64,000 nt of DNA from Flammulina velutipes (GCA_011800155.1 CM022373.1:2294001-2358000), one strand, 5' to 3'; shown: positions 23,417 through 35,510, numbered from the stretch's first letter. Translations and numbers: made by a program. Notes: generated by a model not told the origin, from the letters alone.

Positions 23417-24117
23417 TTGCGACTCAGATGGTTCGACTTTACTGTGCTGTGTACTACGTGTAAGTAACCCGTGTCTTTCGAGCTTCTCATATCGCGTGCT
23501 CTCACCAGTTAATCATTCATCCTCATGCTTTGTTCTCTTTCTAAAGCCCATTGTCCTCGAATTCCAACGATACTTTCTTCCTTGCTTTGTCCGACGTCAT
23601 CGCTTTCTGCCGACCGACCTAGTTTGATTCCGTCTCCCCCCACCGTACCTGATGACTATGTCGGGACTCGGGATGCGCTTTCTTCCCTTCGACCGACTCC
23701 TCGCAACCGTACTGTTCCAAATTCATGTGGCGCTCTCCACTCTCCACCAATTCACTGCTGGTTATCCGTATCCGCAATATTCACGCGCACGCGATATTTT
23801 TCACGTTGCCTCGAGGTGGCAACGATCGCGGTGACGGTTTATGAGCGTCGTCGAAATGAGGATCACGGCGGGATCTTCTGGATTATTCGGAAATTGGGTG
23901 ATACATAACTTTGTGACACGTCAAGCCGACCGGAACCGCTGCTGACGAGGCGGGCAGGGCTGGTGAAACTTTTAGTCTGTGTACATACACCTCGTGCTTC
24001 GTGCTTAGCACGCTTGAGACGAGTGCCGTAGTACAGGTGATGATGTTGCTCCGCATGCGCGGTATATTCTTTCAAGTGACAACCCGCGACGTACGGAATG
24101 TGACAGTTTGGCAGTGG

Positions 24118-25057
24118 GCGCCACACGCTCGGCATTTCGATGTCGGTGTGGTTAAATTGTATGAAGATACACCTTTGGGTGTGGCGCAGTTTGGTGATCT
24201 ATCTCTTCTATTGTGTGTAAGTACTATCTTTTTGAAACGCACCGTATGAGCAATATCTCAACCATCTCAACTGCAAAATCGTAAGCTGAGGCTGAGCAAT
24301 ATTGTAAATCGAATGAGATGATGATTTTACATAGCGTTGAATTGGATAGATGGAGAATCCCATTGATAAATGACCGGAGACATGTTTCCATTTATTGCAA
24401 TTGGCCCGACGCGCCCTTACTTTACAAGTTGGATGAGGACCAGAGTCGCCATACAGTAGTGAAGTACTCTGAACTCCGAGTCTGAACCCCATACCATTAA
24501 GCATCAACAACTCTCCACAAGATGCGAAGGGACAACTGACAGCGCCACACTCTGGAATCGTGATGGAGGCGCAGCAGAGGTCACGGTGGCTATGATATAG
24601 ATTATAGTGCATCGATATCAAAACTTAAATCAAGGGTATGATGACCGTCGTCGTGCGCCACGGTTCACGATCTCTCGAAGATACCGTATGATTGTGTATG
24701 ATCGTCTATCGTTTCAAGATGGAGGGAAGTATCCATCACGGCGCTGTCCTTCTCGCTTTCCCGTGAATCCCGTCTTGCCTAGCGGGCGGCGAGTGTGGCG
24801 CAATCAACGATGCGCATCCGGCGTTACGTCCTGTATACGGCGAGTCCCTGAATGAAGCCAACTCAGAGAGAACGTCCTAAACTTAAGCGTGCGCGAGCTA
24901 TACATCCAGTTCTGGGGCCAGGGGATGGTTAATCGGCCATTTCGCGCAGCGTAACTATTTCAGTATTACTCATCGTTCTAGCATGACCCTCTGTTTACTC
25001 AGACTGTAGAAAGTGCTGATTCATGTCGCCATCAAATTTATAATGTCGTGTGGCGCA
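24118..25057. repeat. Cluster of GTGTGGCGC motifs
   Basis: Five exact 9-mers at 24118-24126 (-), 24179-24187 (+), 24542-24550 (-), 24793-24801 (+) and 25048-25056 (+). Two more occur at 987-995 (-) and 4940-4948 (+). All but the one at 987, which lies in an intron, are intergenic. Confidence 0.5.
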
Positions 25058-26247
25058 GCTTCGAAAGCTATTGTCGTCTCCGTGACAAAACAACCCTTAT
25101 ACTGCACTAGAAGAGCGGTCATTAGTATACATTGTCGGTCATTTCGCGTAGCATAGTATACTTTACCTTGCCTGAACTCCTGGCGCGCTACACCAGAAAC
25201 ATTCGACCCAAACTATTATTATGATGGTATGTATGTCCCGTTCGGATTCCTGTGGCGTCCCAGGCCTTCTAGACTGAGGTCAAGTCTTATCAGGTCGAAC
25301 TTACTCGGGCGCAATAGTCACACACCTCAAATCTTATCGACGATATGATGAGGACGACCGGCGACACGTTCGTGGCGGTGGATAGGCATAGCTGATAGAG
25401 ATTTTCCCGACAGACATCCCCGATAATCATGAGATCTTCCGAACGAATAGCCTCTGATAGTTTTATCGCGTGATTGTACTTTATCTCGTCATCCTTCAGA
25501 GGGCGATCGGAGAGTTGAGGCGCCGTCAGGTCGAATCGGAAGAGAGTTAGCACTCTAGATCACATCATGAAAGGTGCCTTTAGTCCAGGCATAGACATCG
25601 AGAGGTCAACCGCGGATGCAAACGTCAAGGTGGTCTGATATAGCGATAGAGACGTGTACAAGAGAAAAACGTGTTGGTTAGGGTAGAAGAAGGAAATGAC
25701 AGGTGAATAGCAGAAGTCTGTACAGTTAGATGTGTGATGGATGTTTATCTCCAAGAGTGCGTAGGGATGTCTAGTCGAGGCTTTAGGTTGTTGGCGATTT
25801 AAACGGTGGGATCGCTCTTGCTTTTGAATCGCTTCTATGGATCGATTACATCAGCAAATGTGCAGTCAGGATAGCAGAAAACTCACCGTAGGTGAAATAA
25901 AAGCAGAAACGGGAGGTACGAACTCAAAATGCGATGGGCTATTGGCCGTATTGGGTGGCGGGCCGGGTTCAGTCTGGCGGGGATGTGAATATTTCAAAAG
26001 GTTCACTATCCAGGGAAGTCACTGACGGTGGCGTGCTTAAAAGGCGGTCGGTCCGGAGAGGCATTCCACACTTTGAAAGGAGACTGGAGAGATGATTAGC
26101 ACCGGCATTGACGGACATGAACAACTGACAGTAGACTGATATTGCGTAGAAGGCGTGAACATGGACGACGCCTTCCTCTTCAAGGAACGATTGCCATCCT
26201 CCTCAATAGTCAACGTGTGGACTAAAGGACGATAGACAAACTAAGAC

Positions 26248-27222
26248 TTACGCCGATACTCGCGGACGCTGAAGGCTTGTAAGGGGTTCTAAAGACAGCT
26301 TTGTGATCGTCCAAAGTTTTGGATCCTCCATGCTTCTCCGGTGTGCTGGCGCACGGAGAAGGAGACAGATAGCTTTCCAGGTCTGATGAGTTGCTGTCAA
26401 TAGAAATGAGCTAGGAATAGATTCAGCAAGGTCGTCGATGGTGCGATAACAGCTCAAACTGACACGGGACGTTCCCATATGGAAACGAAAGGTGGGCGGG
26501 GACGAAGAGGATTGGTGACGGGCATTATGGCCAGGGTCCAAGAAAGCGTCTACAGTCGATTTCAGATGCTCGATTCTAGCTTCCAAGATGTAGTAGTCGG
26601 CTTCTAGCTCAAGTCGCGCCTTCTTCTCGTCCTTCAGACCTTGTTCCAGCAGTGCGATTTTATCGGGAGCGCAAAGATCGGCAGAAGTGTCTTTCAGGCT
26701 GTTGGTTGGCGATGGAAAAGAAGAGGGAAGTGGCACGTCTTGGGCGTCCTTTGCGTCCTGCGTTGCCTGCATCGAAATGTCAGAAGTGAAGCAACGACGA
26801 ATGGACAGGTAATGTACCTCGCTCAGAGATCCACTCCACACGCTTTCGTTATCAGAATGATCCTCAGTGGATTCTTCTTCCTGGTCGCCAGCATCAGCCT
26901 CAGCCTCAAGCGAGCAATCGCGTTCCACAGTCTGCCTCGCATCCCATTCGCTTGCGCCAGAGAATAGATCCATTGAAACCGTACGCTGCATAGGGCATGG
27001 TGATTTTGCTTTCTTCCGAAGATGAGTAGTTTTAGCCAGTATCAGAGCAACTCGCTCGGCAAGCGGGCGTAGTAGATGAGCTTCTTGTTCGAACAGTTCG
27101 AGTTGACGTTGACCGCTGAGCTCAGTGTTTTCGTGTTGGAATTCGGATACGAAACCTTTGGCGTTGTGCATAGTACGCATTGAGTTGGGCGAGTTTGATA
27201 TTGCGGAGATTGTTGTAGACAT
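26248..27222 (-). CDS. Hypothetical coiled-coil protein
   Basis: Single-exon frame of 324 residues beginning MSTTISAISNSPNSMRT. The N-terminal part has a helical segment (LELFEQEAHLLRPLAERVAL). An acidic stretch follows (AEADAGDQEEESTEDHSDNE) and then a coiled coil (LLEQGLKDEKKARLELEADY). A pattern of charged residues with hydrophobic heptads suggests a structural or regulatory role. No catalytic domain or membrane segment was seen and I do not recognise the family. The true ATG is at 27222; the open frame extends a few codons further up without another ATG. Confidence 0.6.
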   Translation of the reverse strand: MSTTISAISNSPNSMRTMHNAKGFVSEFQHENTELSGQRQLELFEQEAHLLRPLAERVALILAKTTHLRKKAKSPCPMQRTVSMDLFSGASEWDARQTVERDCSLEAEADAGDQEEESTEDHSDNESVWSGSLSEVHYLSIRRCFTSDISMQATQDAKDAQDVPLPSSFPSPTNSLKDTSADLCAPDKIALLEQGLKDEKKARLELEADYYILEARIEHLKSTVDAFLDPGHNARHQSSSSPPTFRFHMGTSRVSLSCYRTIDDLAESIPSSFLLTATHQTWKAICLLLRAPAHRRSMEDPKLWTITKLSLEPLTSLQRPRVSA

Positions 27223-28351
27223 GGTAGTAGCGAGCAAGAGAGGCGGTCGGACCGGAGCCTCCTTCCACTTCGGTCTGACACTGTTACCCGTGGCTACGCC
27301 ACGGTCTTTTAAGGACTGGTGATATTTAATCTATACTGTTCTGAATATCGTCTCATCAGGCAGCAAAAATAGCATGTTTATACTTAAAAGGATTTTGGGA
27401 GGCACCCAGAGCGAGAGCCGGACGTTCAATGATACAGGAAGTGGCTGCATACCGCCGGAATAATATGTACCTAACTTTTCCGGAGACCAAGGTTTGTTCT
27501 TGCTCTCAGGAATGGATGGGTCTCTTGCTCATTGCCCTACAATATTTTCTTGCATTACCTATGTATACAAGCACCATTTATTCTCTAACCCATCTGTTCT
27601 TGGACTACGTCCACTGGGCCAGTACTCGTCAGTGTTACCAAGTTATTCTCCCCCTCCTCTCCATTCGACGTAGCCACCATCCATCTCAATAGCTTCCCAT
27701 ACATAGTGCACATTTCAAAACCATGATTGTTGTGTGACACTTGTACGTATATTAGTTGTAGTCGATCCCATTAGAGTGGCGCACAAATCTAGGCTTGGTC
27801 CCAGATACGGACTGAAACCGACCGGTGAGCCAATGAGGACGCCGTTTTGTTCAAGTTTTGTCTGTCTTCGACGGAGTACGCGGAGTCTCTCCGCATCGTC
27901 CAGTCGAGCATGCATGCCAAGAGACACCCGGCACGTTCCGTGACCGTTTTCCTTTTTACCATCTCCATTCTGGACTACACATCTTTATGCATGAAATTAT
28001 TCTACTCTCACGCATTCGTTTTACCCACCCACTATATATCACAAAGGTAACCGCAGGCTCCCCCCCACCCAGCGGACGGTCAGCCTCCCGCGTCTGTGCG
28101 CTTGCGCGCCCTTCCCCAACCTTTGGTATACCGTAGACGGTTTGGTAAGACGACACTGGACGATCGGACCAATGACAGCCAGGGATTTCCTATATCCTTT
28201 CAATATATAGATGACATTTCCGTTTTACACCAACCTACCCGACCCGAGCAACAGAGCGCCATCGACGCGACATAAAATGCATCCGGCCGGCTGTTCCAAG
28301 ATATATAAATGTCCACATTACCACCACGATCAAACATACGAATAGCATACC
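27223..28351. other. Intergenic upstream of reductase copy 2
   Basis: 1.1 kb without a recognisable gene. It contains a good TATA box just before the reductase start, annotated separately. Confidence 0.4.
28302..28309 (+). promoter_or_regulatory. TATA box of reductase copy 2
   Basis: TATATAAA lies 43 bp upstream of the ATG at 28352, in a position compatible with a core promoter with a short leader. Confidence 0.55.
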
Positions 28352-29450
28352 ATGAGCACTCGACGAAAGGCTGTTTTAATTACTGGGTACGTTTCACATC
28401 CCGCCCCTTTTGGGAGCTTACATGTCTTCAGATGTCGACAAGGAGGAATAGGCGGCGCTCTTGCTAGGGAATTTCATTCGAAAGGTCAGCTACTTTCTTC
28501 AAGCCTTGCCTTTGTTAAACCGTCCTCTAGGCCTCCGAGTTTTTGCAACTGCTCGTTCCGCCTCTCAGCTAGCCGACCTCGACAGTCTCGGCATCGAGAC
28601 TTTTTCCCTTGACGTTACATCCCGCACTCAGATTGCCGAGGTCGTCGCAGATATCGCGACTCGGACTGGCGGTACATTAGACATTCTCGTCAACAACGCT
28701 GGCCGCTCTAGTGATGTTGCCGCCTTGGATGAATCCGACGACGAATTGCATGCCGTATTCGAGACCAATATATTCGCAGTCATGTACATGGTCCAAGGAT
28801 TCGCCAATCTACTGATCAAGGCGAAAGGGACAATTGTGAACATTGGTTCAATTGGCGCAGTTATACCCGTAACCTTCGCATGTACGTTCTATTTCAAGTC
28901 TTCTTCGATGGGACTTGTACTGACCCAGAATACAGCCTCTTACAACGCCTCAAAGGCCGCACTTCTTGCTTATAGCGATACTCTGCGAGTCGAAGTCGAA
29001 CCTTTTGGGTTTGTAACTCTGCATAACTTAGCATCCGCCTTCTGACCTGTTACGCTAGCGTCAAAGTCATGGTTATCATTACCGGCGCTGTCCAATCCAA
29101 CATCGCAAGCAAGAAACGAGTCCTACCTTCTGACTCCCTCTACCTCCCCATCACTACAGAATATCTGAAACGGCAAGATATCTCCCAGCTCCGTTCCATG
29201 TCAAATGAGACGTACGCACAAGGTGTTGTATCACAAGTCTTGAAACGCGATCAACCCAAGTGGTATTGGAGAGGTTCCCATGTCTGGGTAGCGTGGTTTT
29301 TAACGACCTTCTTCCCTCGTGGAATTTTAGTGAGGCCTTTTCTTTCTCGGTGATATTTTCGTTAGTTGACGGTTGTAGCATTGGGCTTTGAGGGACAAAT
29401 ATGGTATGGGAACGTTGAGAAGAATCGTTGCCAGTGGGAAGGCTGATTGA
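28352..29450 (+). CDS. AYR1-like short-chain dehydrogenase/reductase, copy 2
   Basis: SDR of the Ayr1 group, 284 residues from exons 28352-28386, 28432-28484, 28531-28881, 28936-29008, 29059-29329 and 29379-29450. The motifs match copy 1: TGCRQGGIGGALA across intron 1, LDILVNNAGRSS, IVNIGSI and catalytic YNASK. All introns have GT-AG ends. The last exon encodes HWALRDKYGMGTLRRIVAS; an unspliced frame from exon 5 would end earlier and lose it. Orientation is opposite to copy 1 at 13740-14846, in keeping with the mirrored layout. The BAG neighbour in this arm lies about 6 kb away instead of 0.3 kb. Predicted lipid or ketone reductase; substrate unknown. Confidence 0.88.
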
Positions 29451-29548
29451 TTTTGAATCCGCCCCTAAACACGGTGTGTTATGCCTCATGTGATGTGACT
29501 TGCGATTGTTCCCAAAATACTGTTTCAACCTGTATTCTCATCTCCTCC

Positions 29549-30074
29549 ATGTCCTGCCCTAGCAAGCCATTCACCATCTTTGTTACTGTTATTAGGAAGT
29601 GGAAGCAGACGGAACCGGAAAATACTTCTCAGGCTGTCGATGTCGATGTCGCTGGTAGCTTTGCCACCCGAAGAACAAAAGTCCACCTCATTACGCCACT
29701 TGAGTGGGATCGTGTCACTGAATACCGCCGCTACCTAGATTATATACGAAAGCCCGTCGCTCGTCCACGCCAAAGTCGACTAACGTTGACAAAGGAAGTC
29801 TGGCAACCCTACACAACGTTCCAATCTGTGAGGGAAATGATGACCGAGATGTACCGTGCTTCCATGGGTGGTCTCGTTTGTCGTTTAGATGAGAGTTCTG
29901 ATAGCTGACTTTTGGCAGGTCATCACATGCTTTATGAGGACTGTAGAATTTTGCATGGCGATATCAGTCTGATGAACATTGTTTTTATCCGTCAAGATTC
30001 TGAAGATTGCAACGGCACATGGTGTCCTGGTTCACTGGGACAACACATCCTATAACAAATGTACAGCATTTTGA
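29549..30074 (+). pseudogene. FunK1-like kinase fragment 1, frame-broken
   Basis: Piece of a fungal FunK1-type kinase. The first exon starts MSCPSKPFTIFV and contains LITPLEWDRVTEY and EVWQPYTTFQSVREM. After a 50 nt intron the catalytic-loop region GHHMLYEDCRILHGDISLMN follows. About 20 codons later the frame that matches the paralogue (GVLVHWDNTSYNK) is offset by one base near 30016, so the present frame runs to a stop at 30055. Both the N-lobe and the C-terminal half of a normal FunK1 protein are missing. Probably a decayed remnant; a short expressed protein cannot be excluded. Confidence 0.6.
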
Positions 30075-30174
30075 AAGCATGAGCTCTATTCGTACTACTA
30101 CCTATATAGCGTATGAGAAATAGTCATAACCCGAGGGACCGTGGGAGCTAAATTTGCACATCCTTCCTTCCATC

Positions 30175-30718
30175 ATGTCTACGCCGTTATCTCACTTCCA
30201 CACCTCAGAGTCATCTCCGATTCGTACAACCCTCGTCATCCTGGGTAAAAACGAAACGGAAGATCGTGACGAGTGCGACACCGTCGATATTTCGACTAGA
30301 ACAATGAAGGTTCACCGTATAACACCCATCGAACCTCATCTCGAGCCGGCTAAAATACGACAGCTCTATTACCATATTGCCCGTCCTTTGCATTATGAGC
30401 ACGCCAGACTAGTTATGATCGCTCCTTGGAAGATCTGGCAATCGTCCGTAACGGCCAAGTCTTCACACGAGCTCATTACAATCATGCACGATGCTATCCA
30501 AGGTGAGTTACTCTCAATTCATAGCCTTTATCAATGGTTTAATCTATCGAGTAGGAAACTTGATCCTCAATACCAAGTGCTATATCCTCCACGGAGATGT
30601 GAGCGGTGCTAACGTGGCGTACACCCGTCAACCAGCATGCGGAAACAACGACGGTGAAGAAAAAGTAGAGGGTGTTCTTATTCATTGGGATACTACCCGG
30701 CCAATAAAGTGCTGGTGA
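30175..30718 (+). CDS. FunK1-like kinase fragment 2 (truncated)
   Basis: Tandem paralogue of the preceding fragment. Exon 1 starts MSTPLSHFHTSESSPIRT and contains VHRITPIEPHLEPAKI; after a 50 nt intron come CYILHGDVSGANVAY and GVLIHWDTTRP. The HGD catalytic-loop motif is present, but the residue normally Asp in the following I-D-W-D segment is His. The frame ends at 30718, well short of a full kinase. Either a truncated pseudokinase gene or a remnant. An open frame just downstream (30767-30927) cannot be joined without a stop. Confidence 0.55.
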
Positions 30719-31316
30719 GTACCATTTGGTTCCAAATTGTTGTTCCCTTATGCTGAACCGACTGTAGAGGCGTAATTGAACGGGCCGATCGCGCTCGAGA
30801 TTTCTACGACACAGTCACCATTTTTGACGCAGACTACCCACCGCTCGCCCCGCGGCTTGAACTTGGTCATCGCCAATGCCAATGTACAAAGCTTGTTGTG
30901 TTCAAAGCAGGATCGAATGGGTTACCATGATCGTCAACAAGTCACCGAATGTGGCCGGAGCGCGCGACTTTGCATAATTTTTGTCCATCGCGGAAGTTCT
31001 ATCGATTTGGTTAACATCCTGACCGAGAGGTTGCGGAGGGAGGAGACATTTCTTTTTGTAGATATGCACTTATCAAGTGCTGTCTTGGTGGCGCCTCCAG
31101 ACATCGACTGTTGCCAGGCCAAGGCTATGGTATTCTAACCGATGATTCAATATACTATGTAGCTTCGAATATACTCTATTGTCAGTGTAATTCTTCAATT
31201 TCTTGCACTTTTCACCAGGTCTCGTGACCCGGAACGAACTAACTGGCCCTAAACAAGTGAGTGCCTCGACTTTCGCTTCTCTACACCGACTACAACACAC
31301 CGACTGAACAACGACC
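30719..31316. other. Intergenic
   Basis: 600 bp between the kinase fragment and the SNF2 gene. Open frames on both strands have no recognisable features. Confidence 0.35.
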
Positions 31317-34300
31317 ATGGACGCATCGATGTATATCGACGTTGACGCTGTCACGGCCATTCCAGCAAACATTTTCTACCAGACATCTAATACTCCAACC
31401 GCGCGCGGACGTGGTCGCCCAAGAAAAAGCACAGCTATGCACGGCGCGTCTGAAACTAAACGAAAACGCGTCGACGACGATGGGCAAAAGGTGATAGACA
31501 AAAAGAGGCGCGTCGATGACAAAAAAGCTGTATGTTTGCTTTTATATCTCTATGTCTTATCCGTACTAACATTGTCTAGGCGACTCACTTGGTCGGTCAG
31601 CGCAGGGAGTCTAGGGATCTGGCCATGAAGAAATGGCTGAAGAGTAAATTGGATATCTTCCGGGTGCTGCTTCCTGCACGATTTCCCCTTCTAGAGTCTT
31701 TGGCGTCCAGCCAGTTGGGTCCCCCCCTTGAGTTCCACCAGTTACTCATACAACCCGCGTTGATACAAGGGGGCGAGATGAAAGAATATCAGGTGAGTTA
31801 CCCAAGGACCAATCAATAGACGCGTCTAATGCGACAATAGCTGCACGGCCTATCCTTTCTGGCCTACATGTATCGCAACGGTGTGTCTACTCTTTTGCAT
31901 ACTTCAACCGGTCATCTAATGTGTCGCCAGGCATGAACTGCATCCTTGGTGACGAGTACGTGCTATTTCATGCTTCAACTATCATTGCTAATTATCCTTT
32001 AGAATGGGTCTCGGAAAAACACTCCAGGTACGTGACCCCAGCTTCACGCCGTACATACTCTGACCGGCGATCCTAGACACTCTCACTCTTTGCATATATC
32101 CAAGAATATTCACCAATGGCTGTTGACGCGCCGCATCTCATTATCTGCCCACTCTCCGTGCTTTCTTCCTGGGAAGCAGTGCGCAGTTTTTATTATATTT
32201 ACTAAAAATATCTAATTGGCCCCATAGGAATGTGCTCGCTGGATACCCTCTTTCCAAGTCGTTCGATTCCACGGTCCTGCCGCCCAACGCGTCTTACTCA
32301 AGCAATCCGTCCTAACTTCGGAACCCAACCTTGTCCTCACGACATACGAGTCTTTCTCTGCTGAGGACGTATGGTTCAAGTCTCATCGTTGGACATACTG
32401 CGTCCTCGACGAGGGTCACAAAATCAAGAACTCGGACACACAGATAGCCAACCGTCTCAGGGGGTTGGGCAGCCTACACAGGCTTGTACTAACTGGCACG
32501 CCCGTGCAAAATGACTTGACGGAGGTCTGGGGTCTGCTACACTGGTTATACCCAACGGTGTTCACCGTAACGACGGAGGCGAATTTCAAAGAGGCTTTTG
32601 ACGTCGGCCAGGGAAAATATGACCTCGACTTCGTCGAAGGCGTCAGGAAATTGCTTGCCGTCGTTATGCTCCGACGGACGAAGGCTACTGTGGAAATCGA
32701 TGTTCCGCCTAAGGAAGAAACGACTCTATTTCTTCCCATGTGCGATGCGCAGCGTTTCTGGACGTATAGGTTGTTGACCGAGATGGACGAAATTGCCTTG
32801 GATAGTGTTTTCGGTAGTGGGGTGGATGACGAACGACGAGAAGCCTTAAAGCATCTTCAGACGGAGGTTGGTAGCAGAGGTATTACGGGAGAGACAAAAC
32901 GTGAGACTCTATCTATTTCTTATTTGTCCCTCTGACATTTCGTCGCAGTGTGGCAAAAATTGAATTTCATGCTTCTCCAGCTGATGCGGCTATGTGATCA
33001 GTGAGTCGGATGACTCCAGGTTGTATCGGGACTGACGAGTTGTTGCATAGTCCATATCTTCTACCAGGCGCTGAACCTGAACCGTACATCCCGAACGAGG
33101 ACCTTATCAACTCATCTTCCAAGATCATCGCTATCGACAAAATTTTGGCTGATGTTTTGCCGAAAGGCGAACAGGTTCTGATATTTTCTGTACGTCTCGA
33201 ATTACTCAGAGAGACTAGACGGACATTGACACTGCCTACAGCAATGGACTGGGTATGGCTTCCTACCAACGTTAGTTATTGGCTAACGGAGGCGTGCTTA
33301 GGATGTTGGACATCTTATCAGACTTTCTGAGACTTCGCAAAATCACTTTCGCGCGATTAGATGGATCGACACTGCGCCCAAGAAGGTCTCTTGACATAAA
33401 AATGGTGAGTGGTCTGGAATTGTTATCGTTCATATTTATTGATACCGTTCTCAGTTCCAGAAAGACAACTCTCGTAAAGCCTTCCATTGTCAAATCTTCC
33501 ACATCGTTAATGCAACATCCTAGCGTTCAAAGTGTTCTTGATCTCGACGCAAGCCGGTGGATTAGGTTTGTCGTTCGGATTCTGACCACGATATGCAAGT
33601 TCACTGTTGATATAGGTATCAACTTGACGAAAGCACCACCGTCATCATGGCCGACTCTTCTTGGAATCCACAGAATGACCTGCAGGCCATTGCCCGCGCC
33701 CACCGAATTGGTCAGAAGAAAGTTGTCCAGGTAGGATAGGCATTTCTTTGCCACGACACCCCGGTTTCTCAATCTTGTTCAGGTGTACCGACTTATATGC
33801 CGAGCTAGCGTCGAAGACCAAATGTTGGTATGTTCAAGTTCGCCTTTCTACTTCCTTCGTCTCTCTCATAACAGAGACAGGATCGTTTACGTCGCAAACT
33901 TTTCCTCTCGCTAAAAGTCATGTCGGACTCTGGCTCGGTTTCGTCTGGTGGCGGAGATGCCCAGCTGGGTCTCAGTGAAATCCGCGACATTCTACGACGT
34001 GGCTCTAGTGCATTATCCACTTCGGAACCTGGGATGGACATCGACTTCGAAGCTTTCATGAAGGCCCCCATAAATCATACTATTGAACTCTCCAAAGAGC
34101 GGGAAAGGGCCAGAGTCGCCAAGATCGAAAGGGAGGAAGGAGTGGAGACGGATGGAAAATTGGCGCAAGAGCTGATTGTGTCTGCTGAAGAGGAAGAGCG
34201 TCAGCTTTTGAGTGGGGTTGCGCAGGTTAAGTGCAGGCTGTTCGAAGGAAAGATGCACGAGAAGAGTAAGAAGGACAAGGACAACGGGATGGTTCTGAAG

Positions 34301-35092
34301 ATTGACGAGGGGGAGGATGGTGCAAGTGGCGTGAAGATAAAACGAGTGAGGAAGATGTCAACGAAAGGACTTACGCCAGACCAAGTACGTTTTTACCGCA
34401 TGATCAGTGGGACTATGTTGCTCATTTGAACCCCTCCACCAGGTTCAAAAGAGAGCGGAGGCCCGAGATAAACTTGCCAGGGAAGAGAAGCAGAAACGCA
34501 AGAAGAGTCGGAAATGGGAGAATGAGGATTATTGCATCTATGTCTGTGACGATGAGAGGGATGTCATTATGTGTGATGCTTGTCCAAGAGGTGAGTCGTA
34601 GTTATCTTCAGCGCCCGTATAAAGCTGATACCCAGAAGTATTCCACGCTCGTTGTGCAGGAATGAGCGCGGCGGACATGAAGAAGCCTATTATTTACTGT
34701 CCACAACATCGATGCTTTGGATGTGGCAAGAATGCTGTAGAAGGAGGTGGTATGCTCTTCCGGTATGTGAATTTGATAGTTCGTAGTTTCGTTGTTCTGA
34801 TTCTCGCTTTAGGTGTCGGACCTGTCCTCATGCCTATTGCGAAGAATGTTTGCCTGCGTCGGATGACGATTGGAAGATTGTGGGGGAGAGTTTACCAGAA
34901 TTGTATGTCCTCTGGTTCAAAGTGTTTAAGAGTATTCGTCTGAAAGCAGCTTTCAGTGAAGCACTGAACTACCGCGCGTCAACTGCCGCGTTTTTCATAC
35001 ACTGCGAGAACTGTGTCACTACGGAACGTACGGAGCCGTTGTGGTGGGAGCAAACATGGGGAAAGGCGTTGCGCAAGGGAGCTGCGCAGTAG
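31317..35092 (+). CDS. SNF2-family ATPase with C-terminal PHD-type finger
   Basis: Predicted nuclear chromatin-remodelling ATPase encoded by many short exons. After a basic N-terminus with an AT-hook-like RGRGRPRK come the helicase motifs: [11 protein letters not shown] (I), [12 protein letters not shown] (Ia), [11 protein letters not shown] (II), [11 protein letters not shown] (III), ARLDGST (IV), [15 protein letters not shown] (V) and [10 protein letters not shown] (VI). The C-terminus carries Cys/His fingers of PHD type: [25 protein letters not shown] and [14 protein letters not shown]. Exon joins are clean except between motifs V and VI (about 33630-33640), where INLTKA and [13 protein letters not shown] are in different frames. 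The gene lies inside the interval that separates reductase and BAG copies in this arm only. Confidence 0.85.
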
Positions 35093-35307
35093 AGGTCACT
35101 ATCATGAATTGTAGAGATATGAGTGTCTTGTTTTTCCTGCATTTGCTTTGTGTATTACATAAATCGTATCAACATTCAATATTCAATAGAGGAGTTACTA
35201 TAGGTGTACCGATGGACCCCTTGGCTGACAACGAGACGATGAGACGGTGTGTGTATCGTTATATTTTTTCGGAGGTTCCACCGAAATAAATATTGAGGGC
35301 TGCGTGA

Positions 35308-35510
35308 CAAGGACCTATATCAGGAAACGCTTTGTCACACCTGAAAGCGGAATTTGTCAGCTTATTCACCCTTCGTCTCTCCTCGAATCGACTCGAAAAT
35401 GCGTGTCCCGACGCGCGTCTTCGAGCAACGCGCGTCTCACTCTGAGTCATCTGCTTGGATCTGTTTAAATACGGCCATGGATTCGTTGCACTTCTCTATC
35501 CATTTCCACC
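35308..35510 (+). promoter_or_regulatory. BAG copy 2 promoter, conserved with copy 1
   Basis: Nearly identical to the region upstream of BAG copy 1. Conserved elements: GACGCGCGTC palindrome at 35410-35419, TGAGTCA (AP-1/Gcn4 type) at 35443-35449 and TTTAAATA at 35464-35471, about 40 bp before the ATG. Similarity starts abruptly near 35308. Confidence 0.6.

Larger units (their letters stand above)
22531..26247. other. Gene-poor 3.7 kb interval
   Basis: No gene can be assembled with confidence. Weak candidates are 23239-23416 (plus, 58 codons from MNNGLWYGAPTGLGQRL, hydrophobic C-terminus) and 25553-25290 (minus, an open frame with a protein-like composition). Five copies of GTGTGGCGC lie between 24118 and 25057. 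Confidence 0.4.
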
